NCBI GenBank assembly: GCA_001600355.1
Contig: BCJU01000002.1
Location: 2,170,001 to 2,234,000, forward strand
DNA: 64,000 nucleotides
Source: Meira nashicola
Taxonomy: Eukaryota > Basidiomycota > Exobasidiomycetes > Exobasidiales > Brachybasidiaceae
Reading direction: 5' to 3'
Under the pieces are notes generated by a model, which was not told the DNA's origin, did not search any database, and saw nothing but the letters and a program-made list of their open reading frames with translations. Shown in pieces: positions 29,909 to 40,502 of this stretch. The position numbers and the translations under genes were made by a program. How positions within the stretch are numbered: position 1 is the stretch's first letter; each line of letters begins with the position of its first letter.

Positions 29909-31393
29909 TTAAAACATCTCGGAAGAAGCAAGAGTTTGAATTGCGTTGATAACACCACTCCCCAAACATTCAACATTCTTGACATCGTAAAGTGCACAAA
30001 CTTGACCTTGAGCTACACTAGAAATAGGTTGATCAAAGTGAACCCTGATGCTGTTCCCACGTTTTTCAATGTGACAAGCAACAGAATCTTGACGATGACG
30101 GATTTGAGCGTAAAGCGTGCCGGTAGAATTAAATGTTGCAGAAGATACGACATAAAAATCATCAATGTCTAACCAAGTGCATTGTAGCATCGGATGATCA
30201 GCACCTGGTACGACAATCACACCATTACTTTTTACATCTTTAGCCGCAACAAAGAACTTTTGTTGTGCACCACCCACTCTTGCACGTTGGCCAATAGTAA
30301 GGGTATGCAAGCCAGAATGAGTGCCAACTTGTTTGCCTTCTAAAGTCAAGATCGGACCAGGTTTACGATCAATATAATCTCCCAGAAATCCAGCAAAACC
30401 AAGTTGAGTTGCCATCGGTCCTGTTCCCTTTCCCTTTGTGATAGATTTTTGCGATTGCTCTTCTTGACGTTTATTTCGCTTTCCTACAAAGCATAGACCC
30501 ATACTTTCTTCACTCTCAGCTGTTGGCATCCCAAGTGCTCTTGCTGCAGCTCGAACGTCATCTTTTTCTACATTGGCCAAAGGGAAATGTGATCTGCCAA
30601 GATGAACGGAAGACACACCACTTAAGAAATACGATTGATCTTTGTTCGAATCTTTCGCTCTAAGTAATCTACCATGAAGTGTTGAACCTTGCTGAGGAAA
30701 ATAATAGTCAACATGCGCATAATGACCTGTTACGAGCCATCGCCTCGGTTTATAGCGTCCAAAAGAGTTGCTGTTTTGCCCTTCAAAATCAATTTGTCGT
30801 AAAAGCTCGCCAAACTTAATTTCCCGATTACATGCAATGTCAGGATTTGGAGTTCTACCGATTTGCCAATCGTCTAAAGCTGGAGCAAAGACAGAGTTCC
30901 AGTACGGAATGGAAAGATCTACCAGTTCTGGCTTAACATCCAACCAACTTGCCATAGCTTCCACACGATGCCAATCACGCAACCATTGACATCCTTCTGC
31001 TCCTCCTGCACCTGGCTCAAAAGTTTCCGATTCATCTAAAGAATTCCAATTACGCATAAAGATTGTCCTATGGGGTATCAAACCTCCTTTTGTCAATGCA
31101 AGATAGGCTGCCATAGAAGAATCCACGCCACCTGACAGAGTAAGGATTGCTTCATCGCCCTTGCGAGGTCCTAAAGGTTTGTCAATGAATGAACTTTCGT
31201 TGGGATTCAGATTGAAAGTAGGATATGCTGACAGCACATGATTCATGCGTGCTTCATTATCATCTCCCACTCTGCTCGTATGGATCTTCCTTGGAGTATT
31301 ATTAGTGTGTATCGATCTATTCCTTCCAACCCCAAGATGTGATCGTATCACCGACACACTCGATCGAAAAGCCCTAACAGACGAAATAGACAT
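29909..31393 (-). CDS. SLM3: Mitochondrial tRNA-specific 2-thiouridylase
   Basis: This MnmA/MTU1-family enzyme thiolates U34 of mitochondrial tRNAs for Lys, Glu and Gln. The start is the ATG at 31393 (MSISSVRAFRSSVSVIRS, 494 residues). Its Arg/Ser-rich, acid-free N-terminus looks like a mitochondrial targeting signal. The open frame above it begins at TTG. The PP-loop LSGGVDSS is at 86-93. TPNPDIACNREIKFG carries the first catalytic Cys and MGLCFVGKR the second. The RNA-binding LTGHYA-like VTGHYAHVDYY and the C-terminal barrel GLHTLTIGQRARVGG follow in family order. The DQSYFLSGV block is also conserved. Both cysteines are present, so the enzyme should be active. The yeast name SLM3 is used; the human name is TRMU/MTU1. 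Confidence 0.92.
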   Translation of the reverse strand: MSISSVRAFRSSVSVIRSHLGVGRNRSIHTNNTPRKIHTSRVGDDNEARMNHVLSAYPTFNLNPNESSFIDKPLGPRKGDEAILTLSGGVDSSMAAYLALTKGGLIPHRTIFMRNWNSLDESETFEPGAGGAEGCQWLRDWHRVEAMASWLDVKPELVDLSIPYWNSVFAPALDDWQIGRTPNPDIACNREIKFGELLRQIDFEGQNSNSFGRYKPRRWLVTGHYAHVDYYFPQQGSTLHGRLLRAKDSNKDQSYFLSGVSSVHLGRSHFPLANVEKDDVRAAARALGMPTAESEESMGLCFVGKRNKRQEEQSQKSITKGKGTGPMATQLGFAGFLGDYIDRKPGPILTLEGKQVGTHSGLHTLTIGQRARVGGAQQKFFVAAKDVKSNGVIVVPGADHPMLQCTWLDIDDFYVVSSATFNSTGTLYAQIRHRQDSVACHIEKRGNSIRVHFDQPISSVAQGQVCALYDVKNVECLGSGVINAIQTLASSEMF

Positions 31394-32249
31394 GTTTGCA
31401 TCATTGCCAGATAATGTCCATTTTTTCTGGATGATAATCGTAATCAATTGTTTGTCGTATTATGATACTAAACAATGAATGATGGGTTGGAAGATTGCGA
31501 ATTCATCCCAAGGCTCGGTCGGATATGTTAGGGTTTGCATGCATACACACAAAAATTTTCCCAAACTGTTGGGCAAAGGTGGAGTTTTTTTTTGGTCGAG
31601 TATTGTTAGTAAGAAGAAATCCATGCATAGACTATGCATATATGCATTAATGTTTGATGTTTTTGACCCAATCGCTTAGGAAATTTTGAAAGCCTTTTCC
31701 TGGCCCTTTACCCTGTAAATACACAGTCTACTGCTACTGTATGCAGCATACACTCTGCTTTTTTCATCCGTGTACACTCCGTATAGTCCGAACAGTGCTC
31801 ACGCTAGCCTTATTTTTCCTTTTCTTTTCTTACATACGCATAGGCGTAATGAACGTTTGTCTGACGTTGTGCAGTTTGAATTAGAAAAAACCTAGGTATA
31901 CAATGTGTATGTTCAGATCGGCCAGGGAATACATGAACCGGGAAATATTGACGTTTTGTCAGATTTATTGCAGAGTTAAAATGTCATCATCATTCTTTTA
32001 ATCCTCCAACATCATACACCAATTTCTGGATTAGGAATGCAAAAGACATTCCAACATCATCGATTATCATAAGAATTAGAACCCGGTAAAATTCGGCACA
32101 TCCGTTTTAATCCCGGCAATAACATCGGAAGCAAAAGTCATTCAAGAATAATCGACACAATCCAACCCATACCGGCTGTTTGAATAGAAGCTTTCAGTGT
32201 TGAGCTCTATCTAGCTTTGCAGTTAGGCTAACCCTTTTTGAGCGGGATT
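31394..32249. other. Divergent intergenic region, MTU1 / mitochondrial carrier
   Basis: 856 bp between two divergent genes for mitochondrial proteins. No gene is seen. It holds TTAGGGTTTGCATGCATAC at about 31527-31545 and an ATGCAT hairpin at 31623-31639. Confidence 0.5.
31623..31639. repeat. ATGCATAG-A-CTATGCAT palindrome
   Basis: A perfect 8-bp inverted repeat with a single central A, followed by a third ATGCAT at 31642. It is symmetric as expected for a dimeric factor site, but no factor is assigned. Confidence 0.6.
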
Positions 32250-33572
32250 ATGGACGCCCTTCGTCCTGGGAGCAGTTCTTCCACCCCTTCAACATCCACT
32301 TCTTCGGGTTATGCTCCTTCAACAAGTTTATCATCTCTGTCTCCTTTAAGTCAAGCAGGAAGTTCATATATTTCAAATCGAATGCTTGGTAATAAAGATG
32401 GTCTACGGCATAATACTACGACCTCATTAGAATCTATAGGGAAAACACAAGCGGAATGGGGATTGCCATCCATACTTCGTTCAAACGAAGGTACACCATT
32501 ACCCAGACCTGGATTGCAGATAGATCATGGATGGTACGAATATTCAAAATGGACAAAAGGAGAAGTTGATGAATTGTTATGGTCTTATAGAACTGTTGTT
32601 ACGGCAGGAACGGCTTCCTTGGTTTCAACAATGGCTTCTTTTCCCTTTGACAGTCTAAAGTCTAGATTACAGGTAAAACATTATCCTAGCGTTTGGGCAT
32701 GTGGAAAAGCGGTAATAAAAGAAGAAGGTCTTGCAGGATTCTTTCGAGGTGTAACAATACCATTGATTACAATATCTTTCGTAAGGACTAGCTCCTTTGC
32801 AATTTACGTCAACACAAAGAGTTGGCTACATAAGAATGGTTTCTTAAACGATCCTTCAAAATTATCAAATACAGCCTTGAGTGGATTAGCAGGAGGTGCT
32901 ACAAGTGGTGTGATTATTAGTTGTGGTTCAGCTCCTTTTGAATTAGTAAAAGTTGTTCGACAATTAGAATACCTAACTGCCGTTCAAAAAGGAATAGTTT
33001 CACAAGCAAAAGGAAGATTCAAACCTAAATCAGGCTTTGCCGCTGCTGGTGATATATGGAAATATCATGGAAAGATAAAAGGATTTTATATCGGCTTTCC
33101 TCTACATCTTTGTCGTGATACGCTAGGAACTGCGTTCTATTTTGGCTTTTATGATTCTTTACGATCGGTTGTCAAACGAAATTCGCCAAGCGATAAAGAA
33201 GGCTTATTCGGGCTACCACTACCACTCGTTTCATTCCTTACAGGTTCGACTGCTGGAATTGCTTCTTGGCTTTTCGTTTATCCGGTCGATTTGCTGAAAA
33301 CGAATGTTCAACAAAGAACACTTTCAGGACATCCACAACAATTAACGGGTATGCAATTGTTCACACACCTCATGCGTGAAAGACCACCTCCAAATCCTTC
33401 GCAAAGAGATACATTCTTACGAAGATTTTTACGATTATATCGAGGTTTGGGCGTTAGTGCTTTGCGAAGTTTTATTTCGCATGGATTGACATGGACATTG
33501 ATCGAAACGATTGCAGCAAAGATTGCTGAAAGGACAGGAAGGCCAATAGATGAAGTCATGAACGCTCGGTAA
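32250..33572 (+). CDS. Mitochondrial carrier family (SLC25) protein
   Basis: The ATG at 32250 gives 440 residues; the frame above begins at TTG. After a Ser/Thr-rich N-terminal extension of ~110 residues come three carrier repeats. Their signatures are FPFDSLKSR (131-139), APFELVKVV (228-236) and YPVDLLKTN (344-352). The second is degenerate at the usual positive position. FFRGVTIPLITISFVRTSSF and YIGFPLHLCRDTLGTAFYFG are typical carrier helices. The order and spacing are those of an inner-membrane solute carrier. The substrate is not clear: acylcarnitine-type and several orphan fungal carriers are possible, and I do not assign one. It is divergent from MTU1. Confidence 0.85.
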   Translation: MDALRPGSSSSTPSTSTSSGYAPSTSLSSLSPLSQAGSSYISNRMLGNKDGLRHNTTTSLESIGKTQAEWGLPSILRSNEGTPLPRPGLQIDHGWYEYSKWTKGEVDELLWSYRTVVTAGTASLVSTMASFPFDSLKSRLQVKHYPSVWACGKAVIKEEGLAGFFRGVTIPLITISFVRTSSFAIYVNTKSWLHKNGFLNDPSKLSNTALSGLAGGATSGVIISCGSAPFELVKVVRQLEYLTAVQKGIVSQAKGRFKPKSGFAAAGDIWKYHGKIKGFYIGFPLHLCRDTLGTAFYFGFYDSLRSVVKRNSPSDKEGLFGLPLPLVSFLTGSTAGIASWLFVYPVDLLKTNVQQRTLSGHPQQLTGMQLFTHLMRERPPPNPSQRDTFLRRFLRLYRGLGVSALRSFISHGLTWTLIETIAAKIAERTGRPIDEVMNAR

Positions 33573-34425
33573 TAATTTATGCAATCACAAATTTCAAAAT
33601 TCTGGAAAAAGTCATCTTCATTCACCCTTTCGATACGAATTTTTGCATCTTACATCTGTACGCATACTGTTTGTGCATTTTTTTCATTTCATTTAATAGA
33701 CGATTCATTGTCAATTAGGAAAAAAATGTTGTTGCTGTCTTTCTCTTGGCTTTATTTTTCGGTAAAGATGTTCACTGGAAAGAGCGGTAACTCTGATAAG
33801 ATAAGATTAGATTTTAACCAATCATAGGGTATGTACCACAACATTCTATTAGCAAGATAGAAAGTGACACTATTATGCATCATCAATTTTCCATCTTCGG
33901 GCCGCAAGAAAATAGTCATTGAGGTACACGACTTACTTCTTCGACTCTCTTGTGTGAAGTAAAGGTGAATTTAACCCTAATCATTCAGCACCGATGTCTA
34001 GCGAGCAAAACCGGTGACCGGTAAATCTTTTGTCGCGTTTTTGAGTCATGTAATTTAGAGTATAGTGAGTAAACGTGGGGGAACTCTACACAAAAAATGT
34101 ACGCATTCCGAAAGCATCTTTTGACGGGCCGAAATCATATTTGAAGGCCGAAGAGAGAAGGAGAAGAGCAAGGAACAACATTCAGAGCATTCATCCTTTA
34201 CCATGCATGTACCTAATTTATGTGCATACACTCTTCAAGCCAATCTCTTACTTAACCTTGACCGAAGAGTAGCCGAAATTGTTAAGTACATACTTTAATT
34301 ATCATTGTGGGGGAAAGGAGAGAAAGACTTTTTTTCGGAGGTCCGAGATTGATAAGTCTTTGTCAAAGTGTTTATTCTACTTCATCTTCTCATCATCATC
34401 ATAGTATATTCACCTTATACTCGAA
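33573..34425. other. Intergenic region upstream of transaldolase gene
   Basis: 853 bp with no supported gene. It has TTAACCCTAATC at 33971, an ACCGGTGACCGGTA double site near 34009-34023, and a pyrimidine-rich leader just before the transaldolase ATG. Confidence 0.5.
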
Positions 34426-35553
34426 ATGGCACCTGGAACGATCAATCAAACGAGTCAAGATACTCAACCTGTCTCAGTGACAAAATTAGGAAATGAAGTA
34501 CAAAAGACATTAGCAGATGCAATTTCAACAATCTGCGAAATTGATATTGATACTATGGATAGCTCATATGCTGATCGTATAAAAGGTAAACCATGTGATA
34601 TGACATCCAATCAATTTTTAATGGCAGCTATGTTATGCGATGAAGCAAATAAAGAAATCGTTGATGGTGTTATTGCAGAATTGGGTAATCAAGGTTGGAA
34701 AGTTGTATTTTGTAAAATTGCAGCTTTGTTTTGCAAACGTACTTTACCTTTCATTCGTGGTAGAGTTTTAGTTCAAGTTAGTCCAAGAGGTGCATATGAT
34801 TACGAAGATACACTTTCTTGGGCAAAAGAATATGCAAAAGCATTCGAACAAGTAGGAATTAGCAAAGATCGTTATGCAATCAAAATTCCAACTACAGGAC
34901 CAGCAATGAATGCGGCAAAACAATTGGAATCTGACGGAATTTCAACGTTGGGAACTGCATTGTTCAGTGTCGCACAAGCAATTGCTGCAGGTCAAGCAAA
35001 TTGTTATGCAATCAGTCCATATTATAACGAAATAAAAGCACACGGTGATCCTTCTTTACGTTTAAATGTTGAAGATTTCTTAACTCAACATCCTATGTCC
35101 AACAGAATTGCTCAAATTCGTCACGTTTATAATCTTGAAAGTGAACAAACGGGCAAAAAGCAACCTCAAATGAAACCTGCAAGTTTCGTTGTTTGGCAAG
35201 AAGCAATGGCATGTGCAATGTTGGGAAGTGAAAATGTGACTGCTTTACCTCCAGTCTTGGATGAATTAACTACAATTTCATCTTCTGCCCTACAACGTGA
35301 TCCAAAATCTGATATTTCTAAAGAAGTAGAAGTGTTGTTGAATAATGATCCATTAATTTGCTCCACTTCTTTCACAAAGGCAGATTTGCCAACTTTCAAA
35401 ACGGATTATTTGGCAAACAATGGTGCCGCACTTGATACTGCTAATGAAGCAGATCCAATTACCAAACAAAGATTGTTTGACGCTTTGGAATTGTTTTGCT
35501 CCTTTGAAGATCAATGCAAGACATTTATCGAAGAAAAGTTGGTTGCTGTATAG
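34426..35553 (+). CDS. Transaldolase-family protein
   Basis: The 375-residue protein matches the transaldolase family, which moves a dihydroxyacetone unit between sugar phosphates in the non-oxidative pentose phosphate pathway. The Schiff-base lysine is in YAIKIPTTGPA (Lys153). VLVQVSPRGAYD replaces the usual EVDARL.D strand, and TLGTALFSVAQAIAAGQANCYAISPYYNEI is the TNMTLLFS/ISPFVGRI-type block. The sequence diverges from the canonical transaldolase: the EVDAR motif is not seen. It may therefore be one of the fungal transaldolase-like paralogues with unproved activity. Single exon; ATG in CGAAATGGC. Confidence 0.8.
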   Translation: MAPGTINQTSQDTQPVSVTKLGNEVQKTLADAISTICEIDIDTMDSSYADRIKGKPCDMTSNQFLMAAMLCDEANKEIVDGVIAELGNQGWKVVFCKIAALFCKRTLPFIRGRVLVQVSPRGAYDYEDTLSWAKEYAKAFEQVGISKDRYAIKIPTTGPAMNAAKQLESDGISTLGTALFSVAQAIAAGQANCYAISPYYNEIKAHGDPSLRLNVEDFLTQHPMSNRIAQIRHVYNLESEQTGKKQPQMKPASFVVWQEAMACAMLGSENVTALPPVLDELTTISSSALQRDPKSDISKEVEVLLNNDPLICSTSFTKADLPTFKTDYLANNGAALDTANEADPITKQRLFDALELFCSFEDQCKTFIEEKLVAV

Positions 35554-35743
35554 GAAGATCGATCATTGTGTATATATACTGCTCATATTTGCTTGCTCGA
35601 AGAATGACATGAAACTTTTACGCGTTTTTATTGGAAAAGTGTTGGTCTTTATGATTTCTCCACAAGACCTTTCTTTCCTGCAAACGACCGACTATAATGT
35701 ATTCTGTCAAGAACATCTCTCATTCTTGCAAATAAAAAGCATT

Positions 35744-36874
35744 ATGAAGGATGAGATAAATCCATCCCAAACACCACAAGATGAAAGTGAAGATGAAGAA
35801 GATTTCATGTCGGATAAATATATCATTGAGGCTGCAAAAGTTGACCGATTAGGCATAAAAGATGGTGACAAAAGCAGCAAGAAGAAAGATGGTTATACAG
35901 AGCAGAGACGTAAAAAGCTGAATGATGATTATGATCGTGGAAAGATTTTGCCTAGAGCTGACAGAGAAAGAGAGGCAAGACAAAAAGGTTTAGCAAAGAA
36001 TCTGTTTGGCGAATTCGATGATGAAGAGGATATAGGTTCTACATCCACTAAACGGAAGGGTACAGAAAATGAACAAAGAGGGAGTAAGGCAATGCGTATG
36101 ATGCTAGCGATGGGATTCAAACCTGGTGAAGCACTTGGAAAACCTTCTCTTCAATCTCATATTCCAGAGCTAGATGATGATGATTCTGATGATGAAAGTG
36201 CAAATACGGCTTCGAATCCTCTTACGAATCCACTCGATATCGATGAACGCTGGCTTGATCCACGTAACAAACGATCAGGTATCGGTATTGCGCCACGAAT
36301 TCAATTAGCCACAGCTGCTATTAGTAAGGATATCGATCGTGCAATCGATAAGGAAAATAATGCAAGTTCAAATCTTGAACAAGACTTCCGAATCCGTAAT
36401 AGGGCAGCTCAAGAAGAAAGACATATCGAAGCTCTTTCAGTCAGTGCACGAAAGACTTGTCAAGAATTGGATAGTATGTCACCATATAACATGACATATT
36501 CTCCCCTTTGGATAAACCCTGAAGCATTGAAAAAGTCCAAACATGAACTGCCTACTCACGTAGCAGAGCTGATAGATTTTGCGTTTCAAGGTCTCGAAAC
36601 GAAAGGAGAAATAACAAGTGAAGAGAAGAAGAAGAACGCTTCCCCTCACGAAAATGATATGCTCAATGAACAGCAGAATGAGGAAAAAGAAGCTGCTATC
36701 AAACGTGCAGATGATGCTCGCCGATTCTGCTTTCTTCCACCAAAAGCTCGACTGCAGATCACACTCTCCCATCTTAGACGTGCTCATCATTATTGCCTTT
36801 TCTGTGGGCATCGATATTCAGATGAAGAAGAGCTTAATTCTCTTTGTCCCGGTGAGGAGGAAGACGATCACTAG
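35744..36874 (+). CDS. GPATCH11-like G-patch protein
   Basis: Starting at ATG 35744 the protein has 376 residues. EEDFMSDKYI near the N-terminus matches the conserved start of GPATCH11/CCDC75. A G-patch-like GSKAMRMMLAMGFKPGEALGK follows at about 113-133, and the C-terminus carries the DUF4187 block QITLSHLRRAHHYCLFCGHRY with a Cys pair, plus an acidic end. G-patch proteins activate DEAH-box helicases, and GPATCH11 is linked to splicing and kinetochores. The open frame extends upstream into the end of the transaldolase gene, but that part has no family similarity and is rejected as coding. Only about 70 bp separates it from the sterylglucosidase stop, in convergent layout. Confidence 0.82.
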   Translation: MKDEINPSQTPQDESEDEEDFMSDKYIIEAAKVDRLGIKDGDKSSKKKDGYTEQRRKKLNDDYDRGKILPRADREREARQKGLAKNLFGEFDDEEDIGSTSTKRKGTENEQRGSKAMRMMLAMGFKPGEALGKPSLQSHIPELDDDDSDDESANTASNPLTNPLDIDERWLDPRNKRSGIGIAPRIQLATAAISKDIDRAIDKENNASSNLEQDFRIRNRAAQEERHIEALSVSARKTCQELDSMSPYNMTYSPLWINPEALKKSKHELPTHVAELIDFAFQGLETKGEITSEEKKKNASPHENDMLNEQQNEEKEAAIKRADDARRFCFLPPKARLQITLSHLRRAHHYCLFCGHRYSDEEELNSLCPGEEEDDH

Positions 36875-36944
36875 CAAATCTAGATGTATATTATTGAATC
36901 GTTATGTAGTATATTGTACAAGATAAAAATCGTTATTGTGTTAT

Positions 36945-39485
36945 TTACCCGTAAATAAGTTCGTTAATGTCATTGACCAAGGTCTCAAGAGTTGTTGGAT
37001 GTTGTTGTAATTTCAAAGGACCATTTTTTCGCTTGATCGTGATAGTTTGACGAATCTCCTCATTTTCTGCAACATTCCGCACGTCATTTTCGCTCAATGT
37101 CCAAGTTAATGTCTGACCATGAACGCTCCATTGTCCTGCACTAACATCTACTTCGACATCAACGTCAATTTGACCTGCATTATCATCTTTGCTTATTGTT
37201 ATGCTTCCCAAAAGCGTTGCTGTTGATGAAGATAATAGCGCTTGCCTACTTGTATTCGTGCTTGAGTCAAGGTTAGAAGTACTAATAGGGATCTGCCTTG
37301 AATCTAAGCTACTCAATTGCTCAGAATGCGTTGCCAAATGTTCTGGAGCATAATGCAATAAAGGCAAAAATATATCAGTTCCAATACCATCTTCCGCAGC
37401 CTGTTGAATATCTTTCGGTGTCACGAGAATATCGAGTACGAATTTAGAGGATTCAATGTCAAATTGGATTTTACTTGGAGATCCTACCGTGGCTGTTGGG
37501 AAAGGTCTACAAACGGCAGGCGCTGCTCTTGTACCGGCCAAAATTGCTAACCAATTCATCGGTGTCTGTAATGCACTTGAGCCTGACAATCCTTCCCCAT
37601 TGAAGATAGATGCACTTCGTGAGCTACGACCGCTGCTGCTTAAGTCCGTACTTTGGATTGTAAATTCTACCTTTCTTGGATTTACACCATGCATTTCAAC
37701 ATCATCCCTACTCCAAACACTTAAATCTTCACCGTCCCAATCGTCACCCCATTTATGATTGTTATCCGGACAATAGTTCCACAAGCCATAACTGACAACA
37801 TTCACGCCATCGCATCCGTTCAAAGTGCCGTCAAGTGCTGCTGTTTGATTACGATAGTCTCCTTTACCTTTGCCATGTTTGTCTCCAAAATAAGCCTTTT
37901 TGTTGTCCAGATCAAAGGGTATTCCGAGCTCTCCAATCACCGTTGGATAGTTACCGAGAACATCAATCGTATCCCCCTTCAAATAGCCAATCTGATCTTG
38001 AATCGCTTTTCGAATCGCGGGAAAGCCAACTCTAATCGCAAACGCTAAAGCGGAATACTTTCCCCGTAAAAGACCAACAGCATCAGCATTGAACCAGTTC
38101 CAATGTTTGGTTATTAATGTTAATCCATCATAGAAATGAGCAGAGTTGCAGCTTCTTCCCTCCAAATCCGTCTCATTCATTTCACTTGGTGGAGGCTCAA
38201 AGACTGGCGTTTGAATGAACATGATCGCTTCAGGATGCACTGATCGTATGGTAGCTTTATATGCCCTCCAATGAGGTAGCCAAAAGTCTCTCACAAAGTC
38301 TACTGGTTTTCCTTCAAATGTCGTGAAATAGGCTGGCTGTAATAACTCTCCAGTCTCTTCGTTCCATACACCATGCGTTGCCCATATACATCTTCCTATG
38401 GGCCATTCTTTTCCTCTGTTCCATCCCCATCGCTTTCCGCCTTGTTCTGCGTCTTCTTCTGGTGATAGCCATAATCGTTTGCCTGTCGGATCTACATCTT
38501 CTGTTCCAACTTTTTTAGGCCCTAGCGATCCGAAATCGTACTTTTCCACACGCTGAGCTTGTCCATCACCCAATCTGAAGCTTTGGATCGGAGTTGGCAT
38601 CGGACCCCTTCGCATCTTCAGCTTTTCTGGCAATTTGTTCAAGTCTGGCCATCCGACAAAACCGGGGTTTGGTTCATTGATACTATCCCAGCCAATGATA
38701 CATGAATCAAACAGATTACCTGCCTCTTTCAGTTTGACAGCTAACTTACGACAAGCGGCAAAATAATGATTTTGAAGCCATTCTTGAATATTCACGCCAT
38801 CAATTATGCATTGTGGTGCGTATGTCTTTCCAGCAAAGAAAAGCGCATTGAGCGTTGCAACTGCCAAACGAGAATAATTCGTTGTCCAAATCATGGGAGG
38901 AAATGCTTCTGGATCTGGTTCACTTGGATCTGGATATTCGCAATGAATGAATGCAGATCGTGTAACGGTTAAATTTCGAGGATTTATTCCACAAGCCAAT
39001 AAAGTCCAAAAAGGTGCACCAGATCCTCCAGTAAATCGTGAGAACAAATCTTGATGAGGATCCATCCAAACACGAAAACCAAACGATTTCACCTTTCTTA
39101 AAACTGCAACCATATATTCCAAATACTCTTCATCATATTTACCTGGTCCAGCGTGTTCGATAGCTTCCCATGTAAAGATGAATCGAAGAGCATTGAATCC
39201 CATAAGTTTAAGTCTTGTCAAATGGATATCTGCAGAACCATCGTCCAATCGTAAGGGTCTTCCTACAAAGCTATTCCCGCCAGCTTCGGCTTTTTCCCAA
39301 AACCGTTTGCCATCCCAACTTGGCTCATTCAAAGGTGCTTTACTGTTTCCTGAAAAATTCACCCCTCGTAAAAGTATGGCCCTTCCATTCGTATCTCGAA
39401 AGTGAACGTCTGAAGAATGTAGATAGTCCGAATCTACAGGCTTGCCTGAGATTGGCGAAAGTTGAGGAACTCTTGATGATGGCAT
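36945..39485 (-). CDS. EGH1: Ergosteryl-beta-glucosidase / glucocerebrosidase-related (GH5)
   Basis: This GH5 enzyme family (EGCrP2/Sgl1, yeast Egh1) hydrolyses ergosteryl-beta-glucoside and, in some members, glucosylceramide. The ATG at 39485 ([16 protein letters not shown], 846 residues) is used because the frame further up starts at GTG. The acid/base Glu271 lies in [14 protein letters not shown] and the nucleophile Glu519 in [12 protein letters not shown]. The N-terminal [19 protein letters not shown] strand, [21 protein letters not shown] and [23 protein letters not shown] fit the family. A C-terminal beta-sandwich domain with Ser-rich inserts follows to the end. No signal peptide is seen, consistent with the cytosolic or vacuolar-surface location reported for these enzymes. 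Both catalytic residues are intact. Confidence 0.9.
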   Translation of the reverse strand: MPSSRVPQLSPISGKPVDSDYLHSSDVHFRDTNGRAILLRGVNFSGNSKAPLNEPSWDGKRFWEKAEAGGNSFVGRPLRLDDGSADIHLTRLKLMGFNALRFIFTWEAIEHAGPGKYDEEYLEYMVAVLRKVKSFGFRVWMDPHQDLFSRFTGGSGAPFWTLLACGINPRNLTVTRSAFIHCEYPDPSEPDPEAFPPMIWTTNYSRLAVATLNALFFAGKTYAPQCIIDGVNIQEWLQNHYFAACRKLAVKLKEAGNLFDSCIIGWDSINEPNPGFVGWPDLNKLPEKLKMRRGPMPTPIQSFRLGDGQAQRVEKYDFGSLGPKKVGTEDVDPTGKRLWLSPEEDAEQGGKRWGWNRGKEWPIGRCIWATHGVWNEETGELLQPAYFTTFEGKPVDFVRDFWLPHWRAYKATIRSVHPEAIMFIQTPVFEPPPSEMNETDLEGRSCNSAHFYDGLTLITKHWNWFNADAVGLLRGKYSALAFAIRVGFPAIRKAIQDQIGYLKGDTIDVLGNYPTVIGELGIPFDLDNKKAYFGDKHGKGKGDYRNQTAALDGTLNGCDGVNVVSYGLWNYCPDNNHKWGDDWDGEDLSVWSRDDVEMHGVNPRKVEFTIQSTDLSSSGRSSRSASIFNGEGLSGSSALQTPMNWLAILAGTRAAPAVCRPFPTATVGSPSKIQFDIESSKFVLDILVTPKDIQQAAEDGIGTDIFLPLLHYAPEHLATHSEQLSSLDSRQIPISTSNLDSSTNTSRQALLSSSTATLLGSITISKDDNAGQIDVDVEVDVSAGQWSVHGQTLTWTLSENDVRNVAENEEIRQTITIKRKNGPLKLQQHPTTLETLVNDINELIYG

Positions 39486-40230
39486 GATTTGGAATGATAA
39501 AGTGGAGGAGGTCAAGCCTTGTTCAGTCCTTCCGGATTGAAGGAAGCCTATCACAGCAATCGACTCGGCTCAGAAGGCTAACAGATTGAGCGATTGGTGT
39601 TGAACTTCTTCTCAGCAGTGGACAGCTTGCATTGATGTTATAGAGAAAGTTTAAGAAAGGAAATTTTGGACTGCATGGTACTGATCATCTTATTTATCTA
39701 ACCTGCAGCCAATCCCCGCTTCAGCCTCTCTCAGGCGTTGCTTTAGCTGCACGTAGACTATAGGCTGCACTGCATAGTCTTATTTATGTTCGGCACGGTA
39801 CAGATGTCGCGCTCGTTCATGGGCAGTATGTAAGCAGCGCCGGCGCAAGAATGCTTGGAGAAAACACTTAAAGTAAACTGTATCGAAACTGATCAAATCT
39901 TAGCATATCAAGGAAATTAAATGATATCGATATAAATCACACCTTAAAATGGCCAACAAAACAAAGCATGACCAAGTTTCACCCAAGATGTAGGATGTAT
40001 GTGGTTTATATTGAGATGATGATTCGCTTATGAAAGCAAAAAGTGTAGAATTTTGCGTCGTCATGATAGTAGACAAGTGTACATATGGTGGCCGTAGCCT
40101 GCTCATAGGGAGTGCCAAAATACAATATCGATCCAAACTGACATCACCGTAGACTTTCCATGCATAGAAGAGGACGATAAACGGTGAAGCATGATTGATA
40201 AAATCGAATTATAGTAGAGAAGAGGTTTAT
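39486..40230. other. Intergenic: sterylglucosidase upstream, eS30 3' flank
   Basis: 745 bp with the glucosidase promoter near 39486 and the eS30 3' region near 40230. An open frame at about 39900-40136 has no protein-like features and is not called. Confidence 0.5.
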
Positions 40231-40502
40231 TTAGCTTTGAGCGTTGGCCTTTCTCTTACCACTGGGTCCCAAAACGACGTTAACGAAACGACTATCGAGA
40301 GGAAAGACAAAATTCAAATGGTGTCAGCATTTCCAATTCTTTCTGCTGAATAGCTTGTCAGAGAATGGATCACTTACCGGTTGTACAACAAACGTTTGTG
40401 TGCCCGACCCTTGGGTTGTTTGGGCTTCTCTTGTTTTTCAACTTTGGGGCATTGACCCTTAACCTTACCGGCACGAGCCAAAGAACCGTGCACCTTACCC
40501 AT
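40231..40502 (-). CDS. RPS30: Ribosomal protein eS30 (2 exons)
   Basis: A 61-residue small-subunit ribosomal protein near the decoding centre. Exon 1 is 40502-40378 and exon 2 is 40291-40231. The 86-nt intron has a GTAAGT donor, a GCTGAC branch site and an ATAG acceptor. The spliced protein begins [20 protein letters not shown], continues [19 protein letters not shown] across the junction and ends KRKANAQS. It is a stand-alone eS30 with no N-terminal ubiquitin-like domain, as in most fungi. The Cys in GQCPK replaces the more common Ser/Thr. It is paired head to head with eS10. Confidence 0.95.

Noticed and set aside
35420..35743. Upstream in-frame extension of the GPATCH11-like gene
   Set aside because: It overlaps the 3' end of the transaldolase gene and lacks family similarity; the conserved N-terminus starts at ATG 35744.
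39900..40136. 78-codon minus-strand frame between the glucosidase and eS30
   Set aside because: No conserved features; starts and ends in spacer sequence.
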